A stretch of 64,000 nucleotides of DNA from Pelagadaptatus sp034112445 (GCA_034112445.1 JAWUVI010000014.1:372001-436000); one strand, 5' to 3'; counted from the first letter of the stretch, positions 26,953-36,962 are shown. Made by a program: numbers and translations. The notes: generated by a model from the letters alone, not told the origin.

Positions 26953-28143
26953 CTAAGGATTCTGCCGCAGAGCCAGCACGGGGTTCAATTTCGCTGCCTG
27001 AGTGGCAGGCCATAAACCCGCTAAAACACCAATTATTACCGCAATGGATAATGCTATACCTATTTCGAACCATTGCCATTCTAATGGCACCCAAAATCCA
27101 ACGACCACAACCACAAAGCCGCCCGCTAAAATGCCGCAGCTACCTCCTAGTAACGACAGTAATGCTGACTCACTTACAAACAGCCACCATAAGGTTTGAT
27201 GGGACATACCTAAAGCTCTAAGTAGTCCAATCTCTTGAGTCCGCTCGCGTACAGTGATAAATAAAATTGTAATAATTCCCACACACCCAACCAATAGCGA
27301 TATAACACCTAGGCCCCCTGCTGCGTACTTCAAAATCAACAAAATACGATCTAATACGGCAAGCATGTCGTCTTGTGTCATGATGGTAAAATCTTCATTA
27401 CCATGACGTGCCATTAAGCGCCTATGGACTTGCTGACTGATTGCCTTAGAAGAAGTCCCTTCACGATAAAAAATATCAACTTCCATCAAGCTGTTGCGGT
27501 TGAATAACTGCAGGCCTAACTGTGCGGGGATAAAAATAATATCGTCCAAATCAAGCCCTAGAAACTGGCCTTTAGGAGCGGTTACCCCAATAATTCGAAA
27601 GCGTCTGCCTCCTACATGCAACCATTCACCCTCGGCTTTACCTTGGGCAAACAGTTCGTGCTTAATCTTGTGCCCTAAGACAACATAGGGGCGTGGGTTC
27701 TTCCAGTTATCGTCTGGGAGAAAAGACCCTGAGGCGAGAGTCATTGCCCAGGCCTTATCCATTCCTGCCGCTACGCCAGCTATATTGGTATAACGGCTTA
27801 GGCGCCCCGATTTAACCTGACCAGATCCAAACGTGACTGGTATCACAGCTTCAACAAAAGCTAACCGCTTCAAGTCTTGGGCATCCGCCAAACTCAAGGG
27901 ACGCTTGGTTGCTAGAAGGCTACCCAAGCCAAAGGTTTCTGTCTTGCCAGGAGTTATTGCGATGATACGAGTACCAAACTGAGTAAATTCTTTTAATACA
28001 AATTGACGTACGCCCTCGCCTAACGAGTTCAATATAACAACTGAAAAGATACCAATGGCTATGCCCAGTATTGATAAAGCACTACGAGTGCGTTGTGCAA
28101 CAACCGCTTTAAATATCCACCAGATAGCGTCTTTAAAGGACAT
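26953..28143 (-). CDS. ABC transporter permease, MacB/FtsX type (second permease)
   Basis: A 396-residue permease. TM1 is at about 20-42 (SALSILGIAIGIFSVVIL), followed by a large periplasmic MacB-type domain (about 45-265) and three C-terminal helices with the FtsX motif RTQEIGLLRALGMSHQTL. It has no ATPase domain of its own. It starts 1 bp after the related permease gene and is the last gene of a four-gene minus-strand operon: membrane fusion protein, ATPase, permease, permease. Likely exports a peptide, lipid or drug-like substrate; the actual cargo is unknown. Confidence 0.9.
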   Translation of the reverse strand: MSFKDAIWWIFKAVVAQRTRSALSILGIAIGIFSVVILNSLGEGVRQFVLKEFTQFGTRIIAITPGKTETFGLGSLLATKRPLSLADAQDLKRLAFVEAVIPVTFGSGQVKSGRLSRYTNIAGVAAGMDKAWAMTLASGSFLPDDNWKNPRPYVVLGHKIKHELFAQGKAEGEWLHVGGRRFRIIGVTAPKGQFLGLDLDDIIFIPAQLGLQLFNRNSLMEVDIFYREGTSSKAISQQVHRRLMARHGNEDFTIMTQDDMLAVLDRILLILKYAAGGLGVISLLVGCVGIITILFITVRERTQEIGLLRALGMSHQTLWWLFVSESALLSLLGGSCGILAGGFVVVVVGFWVPLEWQWFEIGIALSIAVIIGVLAGLWPATQAAKLNPVLALRQNP

Positions 28144-28144
28144 A

Positions 28145-29359
28145 TTAACCCCTCAGTGCGATAACTGGAGCCAGCAACGCGGCTTGCTTGGATGGCCACC
28201 AAGAAAATATCAAACCGCAGCTCATTGCTACAGAGACGGCCGCCGGTGCAGCCCAAATAGGAGCCTGTATTGGGAAATCAGGAAACAACAATCCCGCTAC
28301 ATAAAGAATAAAATAGGCTAGGAATACCCCGAACATAGCACCCATAGCGGCCACCCATAATGCCTGACTGACGAACAAAGCCATGATGGTGTTACTGCTC
28401 GCACCGAGTGCTTTGAGTAAGCCGATCTCTTCGCGGTGCTGACTGACGGTTATCAAACTGATGTTCATAATAAGTACGCCAGCCACTAATAAGCTAATGG
28501 CTGATATCATGCCGACACTGACCGTTAGAAGACTTAACACCTCATTTAGACTGGAGAGAATGCTGTCCTGGCTTAAGATGGTAATGTCATTATGGCCTTG
28601 GTGGTGCTCACTAATGAGCTTAATAATATCCAGTTTAATCTTATCTTCAGAGGCGTATTGATCAAGCTCTATGAGAATCCGAAATAAAGCTTGGGTATTA
28701 AATAATTGAGACGCTGATTGGACCGGAATGATAACCATATCGCGCAAATCTAAACCCAAAGATTGACCCCGTTCAGCCAAGACACCTTCTACCCGAAACT
28801 TTCGCCCATCTACACGTATCCATTGACCTACAGCCGCTTGTGAGCCGAACAGCTCGTGCTTTAATTTAGAGCCAAGTACCGCCAAGGGAGTCGCCTTGGT
28901 ATTTGCCATTGCGGGCAGTTGTCGTCCCTGCCCTAAGGTTAAGCCGCGAATCGGAAAAATTGCAGGAGTAGAACCTAAAACAATAACTTCGCGGCTGCGT
29001 GAAATACTACTACTGCTATTTTCAATGAGTGAAGTACCCGCAATAACGGGAGCTATATTTTTAATGCCGGCGACACGATGCAATCTAGATGAATCCTCAA
29101 CCGTGAGATCTCTTGGCGTTGTGCCATAAATTGGTGGCATGCCACCGGTTGTTTCTGTACGCCCAGACATCACAATCAGTAAATGACTGCCCAAACTTGA
29201 GAATTCAGTAACGACATAGCGACGTGCACCTTCCCCTAAAGCCGTTAATAAACAAACTGACGTAACCCCTATCGCGACCGAAAATGCGACCAAAAAGGTG
29301 CGTAAACGATGTCGGAGTAACGTGTTAAAGCTAAATCTGATGAGATCAAGGGTGCGCAC
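28145..29359 (-). CDS. ABC transporter permease, MacB/FtsX type (first permease)
   Basis: A permease of about 404 residues with the same layout as its downstream neighbour: TM1 (TFLVAFSVAIGVTSVCLL), a periplasmic MacB-type domain and three C-terminal helices with HREEIGLLKALGASSNTI. The frame is open to an ATG at 29386, which would overlap the ATPase gene by 41 bp. The GTG at 29359 has GGAG 9 nt before it and is preferred (14-bp overlap). Related to, but clearly not identical with, the second permease, so the pair probably forms a heterodimer. Confidence 0.88.
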   Translation of the reverse strand: MRTLDLIRFSFNTLLRHRLRTFLVAFSVAIGVTSVCLLTALGEGARRYVVTEFSSLGSHLLIVMSGRTETTGGMPPIYGTTPRDLTVEDSSRLHRVAGIKNIAPVIAGTSLIENSSSSISRSREVIVLGSTPAIFPIRGLTLGQGRQLPAMANTKATPLAVLGSKLKHELFGSQAAVGQWIRVDGRKFRVEGVLAERGQSLGLDLRDMVIIPVQSASQLFNTQALFRILIELDQYASEDKIKLDIIKLISEHHQGHNDITILSQDSILSSLNEVLSLLTVSVGMISAISLLVAGVLIMNISLITVSQHREEIGLLKALGASSNTIMALFVSQALWVAAMGAMFGVFLAYFILYVAGLLFPDFPIQAPIWAAPAAVSVAMSCGLIFSWWPSKQAALLAPVIALRG

Positions 29360-30047
29360 TGATAAGCGCTCCAGATTGGGTTTCATCTTTTAGTATTTGA
29401 CCGTCATCCATCCAGAGGCTGCGCGTTGCGCGTTTCCCCAGCTTAGCATCATGGGTAACGACTAAAAGGGTGATTCCTTGCTGATTTAATGCTTCCAAAA
29501 CCGCTATAACATCGGCGCTGGAGTGGCTGTCTAAGTTACCGGTAGGCTCATCGCACAATAGAATATTGGGTTCATTGACTATGGCTCTGGCGATAGCCAC
29601 TCGTTGCATTTGCCCTCCAGACATCTCATTCGGGCGATGACTTTGGTAACGCTCTAGCCCCATTTGCTTAAGTGCTTTGATGACTTTTGACCGGCGTTCG
29701 GTTGCGGGTATTTTATCTAATATCAACGGCAGCTCGATGTTTTCAAAGGCCGTAAGTCGAGGAATCAAATGAAAGGTTTGAAAAACAAAGCCTATTGTTT
29801 CGCGCCGAATTTGAGCTTGTGTGTCATCATCTAGCGACGCTACATTTTTCTGTTGTAGAAAATATTGACCACTATCAGGGCGATCTAATAAGCCTATTAC
29901 GTTTAAAAGAGTTGATTTGCCTGAGCCAGACGTTCCCATAACGGATATATAGTCACCCTTGTGTATGTTGAGATCTACATGGTCAAGGGCTTTGATTGTT
30001 TCACCGCCCATGGCATAGGTTTTACAAATTTGAGTTAATGTAATCAT
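29346..30047 (-). CDS. ABC transporter ATP-binding protein, MacB/LolD type
   Basis: A 233-residue ATPase. Walker A MGTSGSGKSTLLN, Q-loop region GFVFQTFHLIPRLTAFEN, signature NEMSGGQMQRVAIARA, Walker B ILLCDEPTGNLDS and switch VVTHD are all intact. This is the type that energises FtsX-like permeases. It overlaps the upstream membrane fusion gene by 4 bp and the downstream permease, so the operon is translationally coupled. Confidence 0.94.
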   Translation of the reverse strand: MITLTQICKTYAMGGETIKALDHVDLNIHKGDYISVMGTSGSGKSTLLNVIGLLDRPDSGQYFLQQKNVASLDDDTQAQIRRETIGFVFQTFHLIPRLTAFENIELPLILDKIPATERRSKVIKALKQMGLERYQSHRPNEMSGGQMQRVAIARAIVNEPNILLCDEPTGNLDSHSSADVIAVLEALNQQGITLLVVTHDAKLGKRATRSLWMDDGQILKDETQSGALISAHP

Positions 30048-31213
30048 TGATTTTGTATCGCTTTCGCATCAACAACATAGACTCCATCGGTAACACCGGG
30101 CAAACCAACGGATGAGACAATTGTATCTCCGACCTTCAGTCCGCTGATGACTTGTATTACTTGCCAGTTGCGTAGCCCAACAGTAACCGGTGCTCGGCTT
30201 AGGGTGTTGTCGGCACTTAGTTTGAGTACGTAATAACTCGGTTTGGCGATAGTTGATGATGCGTCTTCAAGTAGTGCTTCTGCGGGAATACGCAGCACTT
30301 CACTTTGGCGCTCTAATACGATTTCTACATCGGCGCTGTAGCCAGCCAATAACGTTAAATCCTCAATTCCCAGCAAATTTACTTCTACAGAAACCGTTCG
30401 AGCTTGTTTTTCATAGTCTTGGACGTAGGGTGCAATACGACGCAGATTACCCATAATAGCTTGCTGAGGTATTGCATCAATATGTACACGTACCTCTTGT
30501 CCAATATGCAGGTTTGATGCATCGACTTCATCGATAGGCGCGTCTACATAGTGGCAGTTATCAGACATCAGATCGATTGCTGGAGGTGTGGCAACTCCAG
30601 GCGGCGAAGGAGTTGCAAACTCCCCTACTTCACCAGTTACTTCTGCTATGACCCCTGCAAATGGGGCTGTGAGTATGGTCTGTTGTAGCAATGCAGTGGC
30701 GACAGTTACTGCCGCTTGCGCTTGTTCTTCCCGAGATTTAGCGGCCTTACACGCAAATTCAGAAGACTTAGCGAGCGATAAGCTGCTGTCAGCTTGACCT
30801 TGTGACACCAATTGCTTCTTTAATAGGCTTTGATGACGTTGAGCCTCACGCATATTGTTGGAAGCCGTTACGCAACTTCTATCGTGTTCCAAATGAGCTG
30901 ATTCATAGGCTGCTTGAGATTGCTGCAGCAATGCTTTTCGGTCAAGATTCCAAAGCTCCAGCAGAGTATCTCCGGCAGCTACTTTACTGCCGTTTTGCAC
31001 GTAAAGTTTTTCGACTTGCCCTCCTATTGCAAGAGACAGACGAGCACGCTGACAGGCTTTAACAGTTCCTGCTCTGGTGTTAACGATGATGCTTTCAACG
31101 TTACCCTTTTCTACTGTCGAAAAATGAACAGCGATAGGGTTTGGACGGGAAAACTGCCAAACGAATATGACTATAAGAATTGAGCATAAACCAAGAATAA
31201 GTCGGTATTTCAT
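30044..31213 (-). CDS. Periplasmic adaptor (HlyD/MacA-like membrane fusion protein)
   Basis: A 389-residue adaptor with one N-terminal membrane segment (about 5-21). Lipoyl-type half-motifs flank a helical hairpin (GGQVEKLYVQNGSKVAAGDTL and TAPFAGVIAEVTGEVGEFAT). A beta-barrel and a membrane-proximal domain follow. It is the first gene of the operon, with AGGTG before its ATG. No outer-membrane TolC-type gene is present in the window, so it must use one encoded elsewhere if it forms a tripartite pump. Confidence 0.9.
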   Translation of the reverse strand: MKYRLILGLCSILIVIFVWQFSRPNPIAVHFSTVEKGNVESIIVNTRAGTVKACQRARLSLAIGGQVEKLYVQNGSKVAAGDTLLELWNLDRKALLQQSQAAYESAHLEHDRSCVTASNNMREAQRHQSLLKKQLVSQGQADSSLSLAKSSEFACKAAKSREEQAQAAVTVATALLQQTILTAPFAGVIAEVTGEVGEFATPSPPGVATPPAIDLMSDNCHYVDAPIDEVDASNLHIGQEVRVHIDAIPQQAIMGNLRRIAPYVQDYEKQARTVSVEVNLLGIEDLTLLAGYSADVEIVLERQSEVLRIPAEALLEDASSTIAKPSYYVLKLSADNTLSRAPVTVGLRNWQVIQVISGLKVGDTIVSSVGLPGVTDGVYVVDAKAIQNQ

Positions 31214-31365
31214 AGGGCACCTAAAAACAGATAATATGATTAGAATAGCAAGTTGTATTTAATAAGGGTTGCGTCAAATCAATATAATAAGAATCATAAA
31301 ACTTATGATATATTTATCTCTCTATGCTTTTGTCGTCCTTATAATAACAATTGAGATCGTTACTG

Positions 31366-33507
31366 ATGTACAAGCTTTTCCCTGCACTATTCTATTCCTT
31401 TGTTATTTTAAGCTCATCAGCTTATGGGGCATCCCGACCACCAACGACTATTGTAAGCTTGCCGACCGATTTAAATGCGGCCAAATCAAATATCAGTTTC
31501 GATGAAAGTCATTCAAAAACACTGATTGATATTATTGATAACCTCTCAGAAAATCACTTTCGTCGTCAGCCATTTGATGACAAATTATCTTCAGCGTATT
31601 TGGATAATTTAATTAAAGCGCTCGACCCTAACCACTTTTATTTTACGCAAGCCGAAATTGATTCTTTCAATGATTATCGGTACAGCTTTGACGACTCTTT
31701 TTCTAATGGTAATTTAGATGCGGCCGGTTTAATTGTTTCGCGCTATTTTTCTAATTCGATTTCACGACTTGAGTCTAATATAAGCATATTGTCTCAGGTT
31801 GATGATAATTTTGATTTCACGACGAATGAACTTTTTAATATTGATTATGATGAGCAAAGTTGGGCCGCCAATAAATCTGAATTAGATCTAATCTGGAGCA
31901 AGCGCTTAAAATCAAATGTTCTGAGTTTTATGCTCGATGATAAAACCCAAGCTCAGGCAAAGCAGGCACTGCATAAACGTTACAGCAATCAATTGAAGCG
32001 TCTTCAGGAGCAAGACAGCACTGAAATATTTGAGCTGTTAATCAACGCTTTAACTGAACTTTATGATCCGCATACCTCTTATTTTGCCCCTAGAACATCC
32101 GAAAGCTTTAATATCAGTATGTCACTTTCATTAGAAGGTATAGGAGCTGTACTACAAAGCGACGAAGGCTATACCAAAGTGGTTCGCATTATTAAGGCCG
32201 GTCCTGCTGACAAGCAAGGCGATTTAAAGCCGGCTGATAGAATCACTGCCGTTGCTCAAGGCTTTGATGATTTTGTGGATGTAGTTGATTGGCAGCTTGA
32301 TGACGTTGTTGATCTCATTAGGGGCCCTAAAAATACGGTTGTTAGGTTGAAGGTTTTGCCTTCTTCGGCGGTCGATGCAAGCGAATCTACGCAAATTGAA
32401 ATACGCCGAGAAAAAGTAAAGCTTGAAGAGCAAGCCGCTCAGAAAGGTATTTTAGAGCTCAGTGATGGCAAAGGTGGTTTGTATAAGATAGGTGTTATTA
32501 ATTTGCCAACGTTTTATGTCGATTTTGAAGCTTATCGCCGACAAGACCCTGACTTCAAAAGTACAACCAGAGATGTATTTCGCTTGTTGCGTGAGCTTAA
32601 GCAAGACGGTGTTCAGGGTTTGATTATTGATTTGCGAGGCAATGGTGGAGGATCACTGCAGGAAGCGGCTATGTTGACGGATCTGTTTATAGATCCTGGC
32701 CCTGTGGTTCAGATCAGACAAACCAACAATTATATTTCTCGTAACTATAAATCCAGAGGGCCTGCTGTATATAGAGGGCCTTTGGTTGTTTTAACAAATC
32801 GATTAAGTGCCTCTGCGTCTGAAATTTTCGCGGGTGCCATCCAAGATTATAAGAGAGGCCTTATAGTGGGTGGACAGACCTTTGGTAAAGGTACCGTGCA
32901 ATCATTAATGCCCGTACATAACGGCCAGCTGAAATTGACTGAATCAAAATTTTACCGAGTTTCTGGTGGCAGCACTCAGCACCGAGGAGTTGTCCCCGAC
33001 ATCTCTTTTCCGTTTTTAGTTGATATCGATGAGGTGGGTGAGAGCTCATACGAAACAGCCCTTCCTTGGGATAGTATTCACGCCATTAACCACCCTGCTT
33101 ATTTTGACTTCTCATCCATCATTGATTCGTTAATACAAAAGCATAATCAACGAACGGATACCGACCCTGACTTTTTGTTTTTGAAAGATCAAATGGAAAT
33201 AGCTTTAAAAAATAAAGAAAGAAAAACCATTTCGCTTAATAAAACTATTCGTGAGAATGAACTAAATACACGCAAGGAAAATGCGCTGAATCGTGAAAAT
33301 ATTCGCCGCCAAGCCAAAGGCCAAAACTCATATACCTCCATAGAGGACTGGGAAAAAGAGTCTAAAGCGAAAGCTGAACAGAATAAATTAAAACCCGAAT
33401 CGGCGGTTAACGATGAAGATGCTTATTTGTCAGAAGCAGGTTATATCCTTATCGACATGATTCAGCAGTTTGATCACGATAAGCAAGCAAAACTAGCCAA
33501 TTTTTAA
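31366..33507 (+). CDS. prc: Tail-specific protease Prc (Tsp)
   Basis: A 713-residue periplasmic serine protease of family S41 that trims or degrades proteins from their C-termini (FtsI, Spr-type substrates in E. coli). Signal peptide MYKLFPALFYSFVILSSSAYG, N-terminal helical region, PDZ domain (about 240-330), protease core with the Ser in LSASASEIFAGAIQDY and the Lys in GQTFGKGTVQS, and a charged C-terminal DUF3340-type extension. A TTG 15 bp upstream is possible, but the ATG gives a clean signal peptide. It is followed 22 bp later by xthA. Confidence 0.94.
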   Translation: MYKLFPALFYSFVILSSSAYGASRPPTTIVSLPTDLNAAKSNISFDESHSKTLIDIIDNLSENHFRRQPFDDKLSSAYLDNLIKALDPNHFYFTQAEIDSFNDYRYSFDDSFSNGNLDAAGLIVSRYFSNSISRLESNISILSQVDDNFDFTTNELFNIDYDEQSWAANKSELDLIWSKRLKSNVLSFMLDDKTQAQAKQALHKRYSNQLKRLQEQDSTEIFELLINALTELYDPHTSYFAPRTSESFNISMSLSLEGIGAVLQSDEGYTKVVRIIKAGPADKQGDLKPADRITAVAQGFDDFVDVVDWQLDDVVDLIRGPKNTVVRLKVLPSSAVDASESTQIEIRREKVKLEEQAAQKGILELSDGKGGLYKIGVINLPTFYVDFEAYRRQDPDFKSTTRDVFRLLRELKQDGVQGLIIDLRGNGGGSLQEAAMLTDLFIDPGPVVQIRQTNNYISRNYKSRGPAVYRGPLVVLTNRLSASASEIFAGAIQDYKRGLIVGGQTFGKGTVQSLMPVHNGQLKLTESKFYRVSGGSTQHRGVVPDISFPFLVDIDEVGESSYETALPWDSIHAINHPAYFDFSSIIDSLIQKHNQRTDTDPDFLFLKDQMEIALKNKERKTISLNKTIRENELNTRKENALNRENIRRQAKGQNSYTSIEDWEKESKAKAEQNKLKPESAVNDEDAYLSEAGYILIDMIQQFDHDKQAKLANF

Positions 33508-33529
33508 CTTAAGAGAAGCCCTCCCACAC

Positions 33530-34342
33530 ATGAAATTAATCTCTTTTAACGTCAATAGCGTACGAATGCGCTTACACCAATTGGCCGCATTAATAGATAC
33601 TCACGCTCCTGACTTTATCGGCTTACAAGAAACTAAAGTGAGAGACGAGGAGTTCCCAGTTGCAGCTATTAATGAGCTGGGTTACCACGTTGAATTTTTT
33701 GGCCAAAAGACTCACTACGGCGTTGCTATTTTATCTAAGCATCCTATCAAGTCGGTCCAAAAAGGGTTTGTCACGGATACTGATGCTGATCAGAAGCGTA
33801 TGATCAGCATCACCTGTGAGTCTCCTTATGGTGGTGATATCACCGTTATAAATGGCTATTTTCCACAGGGTGAAAACATAAATCATGATGTTAAGTACCC
33901 CAATAAAAGACGTTACTATAGTGACCTTCAGCGACACTTAGATACATTTCATAAGCCAAGTGATCAAGTGGTGGTTATGGGAGATGTAAATATATCAGCT
34001 ACTGATTTAGATATAGGAATTGGCGAAGATAACCGTAAACGCTGGTTAAGCTCCGGTAAATGTTCATTCCAACCAGAAGAGCGTGAGTGGCTAGATAAGC
34101 TAATAGGTTGGGGGTTTACAGACAGTTTTAGAGCAATTAACCCTACCGAGTCAAATTTATTTAGCTGGTTTGATTACCGCAGTAAAGGTTTTGATCGAGA
34201 ACCAAAACGTGGTTTACGTATTGACTTGATATTGCTGACCAGTAGCTTAATGAAACGCTGTGAAGCCAGTAGTATTGATTATGATATAAGAGCTATGGAT
34301 AAACCTTCGGACCATGCTCCTGTTTGGACGTTATTAGGCTAG
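33530..34342 (+). CDS. xthA: Exodeoxyribonuclease III
   Basis: A 270-residue AP endonuclease / 3'-5' exonuclease in base-excision repair. Family blocks: MKLISFNVNSVRMRLHQL, IGLQETKVRDEEFP (metal Glu), VINGYFPQGENI, VVMGDVNISATDLDIG (catalytic Asp/Asn), FSWFDYRSKGFD and the final SDHAPVW (catalytic His). Length matches E. coli (268). It lies close behind prc, probably co-transcribed, and converges on the sensor kinase. Confidence 0.96.
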   Translation: MKLISFNVNSVRMRLHQLAALIDTHAPDFIGLQETKVRDEEFPVAAINELGYHVEFFGQKTHYGVAILSKHPIKSVQKGFVTDTDADQKRMISITCESPYGGDITVINGYFPQGENINHDVKYPNKRRYYSDLQRHLDTFHKPSDQVVVMGDVNISATDLDIGIGEDNRKRWLSSGKCSFQPEEREWLDKLIGWGFTDSFRAINPTESNLFSWFDYRSKGFDREPKRGLRIDLILLTSSLMKRCEASSIDYDIRAMDKPSDHAPVWTLLG

Positions 34343-34365
34343 TTATGGCAAACCTCAACAGCAAC

Positions 34366-36558
34366 TCACTCAGAACCAGTGCCTAGCCAGCGCTTCAAAT
34401 GCGTTTCTAGATCTTCATAGCGAACAGGTTTGGCTAAATAATCATCCATGCCACAAGCAAAGCAAGATGCTTTGTCTGAGTCATCTGTGTGTGCTGTCAT
34501 GGCTATTATAGGAACATGCATGTCTTCGTGTTCAGACCGCTCAATCTCTCTTATACGCTTAGTCGCATCAAAGCCATCCATCTCTGGCATCTGACAGTCC
34601 ATAAGAATTAAGTCTATTTCTTTTTCAGAATAAATTTTTAATGCTTCAAAACCATTTGATGCCGTACTGACACTGTAATCTAACTTTTTCAGCATACCTA
34701 TGGCGACCATTTGGTTGACTCTATGATCATCAACAAGAAGAATCTCTTTGCCCGAGCCTTGACGCGTATTAATACTTTCAGAGACTTGTCTGGAGATAGG
34801 CTTATTAAAAAGAGCTAAACAGATTTCATCGTGTAACTGTTGAGCTATTACAGGCCTAAATATTGAATGGATATTAGGCTTCGCTAATATCTGCTTCGCC
34901 TGATTATTTGCATAATCAGTATGAGATATAAGCAATATTTTTTTCAATGACTCAATCTGGGTGTTACCTTCAATAAACTCAGATATCTCATCAGTAATAC
35001 TCGTAAATGCAAATACAATTAAGTTGAAATGCTCACCTTTTTTTGCTGATTCAGATAAGCAAATCTTGGCGGCATCAAGACCATAAGCAATTTCAACCAC
35101 CATTCCCCATCGTTCCATCTCGGCAATGTAATAACTGCTGGTTAGCCAGCCTAGCTCACCAATTAAAAGCACCCTTTGGTCATGCAGTTTTGAAAAGCTC
35201 CTAATTACTGCAGGTTGGCGGTTGCTGATATCAAGTGGGATGCGAGTGAGATACTGACGCTCATGACGGGCCTGCATAACAACCTCTAAAGTCCCTCCCA
35301 TACACTCACTTAAACCTTTGCATAACGCTAACCAAAGACTAGAGGTGGCTGCAGCTACTTTAGTAGCTGAATGCACGCTTGAAATATCACTGCTTGGTTT
35401 TTGCCTATAAGTATCGGTAATAATAATATTGAGCATACCAACTTCGTCAGTATCGCGATCGAAAGAGACCTCTACGCAAATTAATCCGTGCTCAGAAAAT
35501 TTTATAGCGTTACTCAGTAGATTATTAACAATCTGATGGATGCGTTTTGAATCACCATTAACCCTTAAAGGTAAATTTGTAGTGAGCTGGTAATCCAGTT
35601 CTATATTATTATCATGGGCACTTTTACTGAGTTCGCTTATCCATAACTCAATATGGGTTCGAAGATTAAATATAGCATTTTCTAAGATTAAGCTGCGGTT
35701 GGTTATTTTGGCGAAATCAACAATATTATTAACTAGGTCAATCTGGTTCTCGCCTGCCTTTTCAGCTAAGTTCAGCATTCCATGCTGCTCTTCTGTCAAT
35801 GTGCTGTTTGTTAGTAGAGATAATCCCCCCAAAATACTACTCAACGACGTTCTAAACTCGTGCCCTAAACTGGTCAAAAATTCAGAGCTAAGATCAACTG
35901 AGGCATCAATATTGCGTTTTTCGGCTTCTAGTATTTTGGTTCGCTGTGATAACTCATAACTAGCGGTGAGTCTTTGCCAATAACTATCGCTTAAATTTTC
36001 AACCTGAAAATACAACAAAATATAAAAAGCGAGCATTAGCACGCCATACATATAGCCATCAACTCCACCCACCCAAAAAGCTGTTAGTGCTGATGGAACA
36101 ACTAAAATAAATTGAAATATATGACTGAAGAGCTTATATGGCGCTAAAAAGTGAGAGCTAGTAGAAACCAAAATAATGGTATAAATCCAAAGAATGGGAG
36201 TTTCACCTAGCATTCCTACTTTCACTGTGAGTGTGATAATGATTAAACACCACCAAAACCCACCTAGAAGCGTGGTAAAAAAATACATGTTACGCCATCG
36301 GCCTGGGCCTTTTGCGTATATAGGTTCAAAGCGAAATAGAAAATAAGACCGGATGATACTCAGAACAAAAAAGACGGCGGTTAGCCAAGCGGTTAGCACA
36401 GGCTCAAGTACACGAAGATAACCGAAAGTTAAGCACACTGCATAGATTAAAAGAGTTAGACCTAGACCTCTCTTACTGTATTGAACCAGTAAAATGTCAC
36501 TTTCTCGCATAATCGTTCGATCACGCTGAACTTTGCTACTGGGGGTAAAGAGAGCCAT
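34366..36558 (-). CDS. Membrane hybrid sensor histidine kinase with degenerate ATPase domain
   Basis: 730 residues. Six or so membrane helices form the sensor (about 30-185), then a dimerisation helix with phospho-acceptor His233 (LGHEFRTS). The HATPase N-box is present (NNLLSNAIKFS, about 345-355), but the G1 box reads ITDTYRQK instead of DTGxGI and the G2 box reads ATSSLWLALCK instead of GTGLGLAIxK. A first receiver-like region (about 462-585) lacks the phospho-Asp. The final receiver (605-725) is intact (Asp610/611, Asp654, Thr688, Lys710). No partner regulator gene is adjacent. Kinase activity is doubtful. Confidence 0.88.
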   Translation of the reverse strand: MALFTPSSKVQRDRTIMRESDILLVQYSKRGLGLTLLIYAVCLTFGYLRVLEPVLTAWLTAVFFVLSIIRSYFLFRFEPIYAKGPGRWRNMYFFTTLLGGFWWCLIIITLTVKVGMLGETPILWIYTIILVSTSSHFLAPYKLFSHIFQFILVVPSALTAFWVGGVDGYMYGVLMLAFYILLYFQVENLSDSYWQRLTASYELSQRTKILEAEKRNIDASVDLSSEFLTSLGHEFRTSLSSILGGLSLLTNSTLTEEQHGMLNLAEKAGENQIDLVNNIVDFAKITNRSLILENAIFNLRTHIELWISELSKSAHDNNIELDYQLTTNLPLRVNGDSKRIHQIVNNLLSNAIKFSEHGLICVEVSFDRDTDEVGMLNIIITDTYRQKPSSDISSVHSATKVAAATSSLWLALCKGLSECMGGTLEVVMQARHERQYLTRIPLDISNRQPAVIRSFSKLHDQRVLLIGELGWLTSSYYIAEMERWGMVVEIAYGLDAAKICLSESAKKGEHFNLIVFAFTSITDEISEFIEGNTQIESLKKILLISHTDYANNQAKQILAKPNIHSIFRPVIAQQLHDEICLALFNKPISRQVSESINTRQGSGKEILLVDDHRVNQMVAIGMLKKLDYSVSTASNGFEALKIYSEKEIDLILMDCQMPEMDGFDATKRIREIERSEHEDMHVPIIAMTAHTDDSDKASCFACGMDDYLAKPVRYEDLETHLKRWLGTGSE

Positions 36559-36613
36559 TTATATTATATTCGGTTAATTTTGAGCATAAATTGGAAGTCC
36601 ACATTACTGGCGC

Positions 36614-36811
36614 TTATTCAAACACTTCTACTAATACTGTTTTGATAACAAAACCAAGTAAACCCAAGCCAAGCGCGGTAAATAAAATAATCGTACCGAA
36701 ACGACCGGCTTTCGATTCTTTCGCTAAATCCCACATAATGAATGTCATAAAAGCAATTAAACCACCAACACCAATATATAAAGACCAAGTTTCAAAAGTT
36801 TCTATATCCAC
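36614..36811 (-). CDS. Small membrane protein, DUF2788 family
   Basis: A 65-residue protein with two hydrophobic helices around a conserved MWDLAKESKAGRFGT loop, the hallmark of DUF2788 proteins in gammaproteobacteria. Function unknown. It starts at GTG with AAGG upstream. A longer frame on the other strand (36591-36887) is its shadow. It lies downstream of etfBA but is separated from it by a strong terminator. Confidence 0.75.
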   Translation of the reverse strand: MDIETFETWSLYIGVGGLIAFMTFIMWDLAKESKAGRFGTIILFTALGLGLLGFVIKTVLVEVFE

Positions 36812-36868
36812 GTTTTCGCATGCCTTGATGGATGATTTAGTAAGTGTAATATCTGATTATAGTATTTG

Positions 36869-36903
36869 CACAAAAAAGCCGGCTTAACACCGGCTTTTTT
36901 GTG
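36869..36903 (-). terminator. Intrinsic terminator after etfBA
   Basis: A perfect 14-bp stem (CACAAAAAAGCCGG / CCGGCTTTTTTGTG) with a 7-nt loop. The T-run lies within the descending arm, so it works on either strand. It sits 60 bp beyond the etfA stop. Confidence 0.9.
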
Positions 36904-36962
36904 ATCTATTACAATATTTAACGTGTTAGAAGATGTTAAATATTAACCAGCATCGCTGAAAA

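Noticed and set aside
36591..36887. 98-codon plus-strand frame
   Set aside because: It is antisense to the DUF2788 gene, whose protein is a recognisable family member; the plus frame also runs into a strong terminator.
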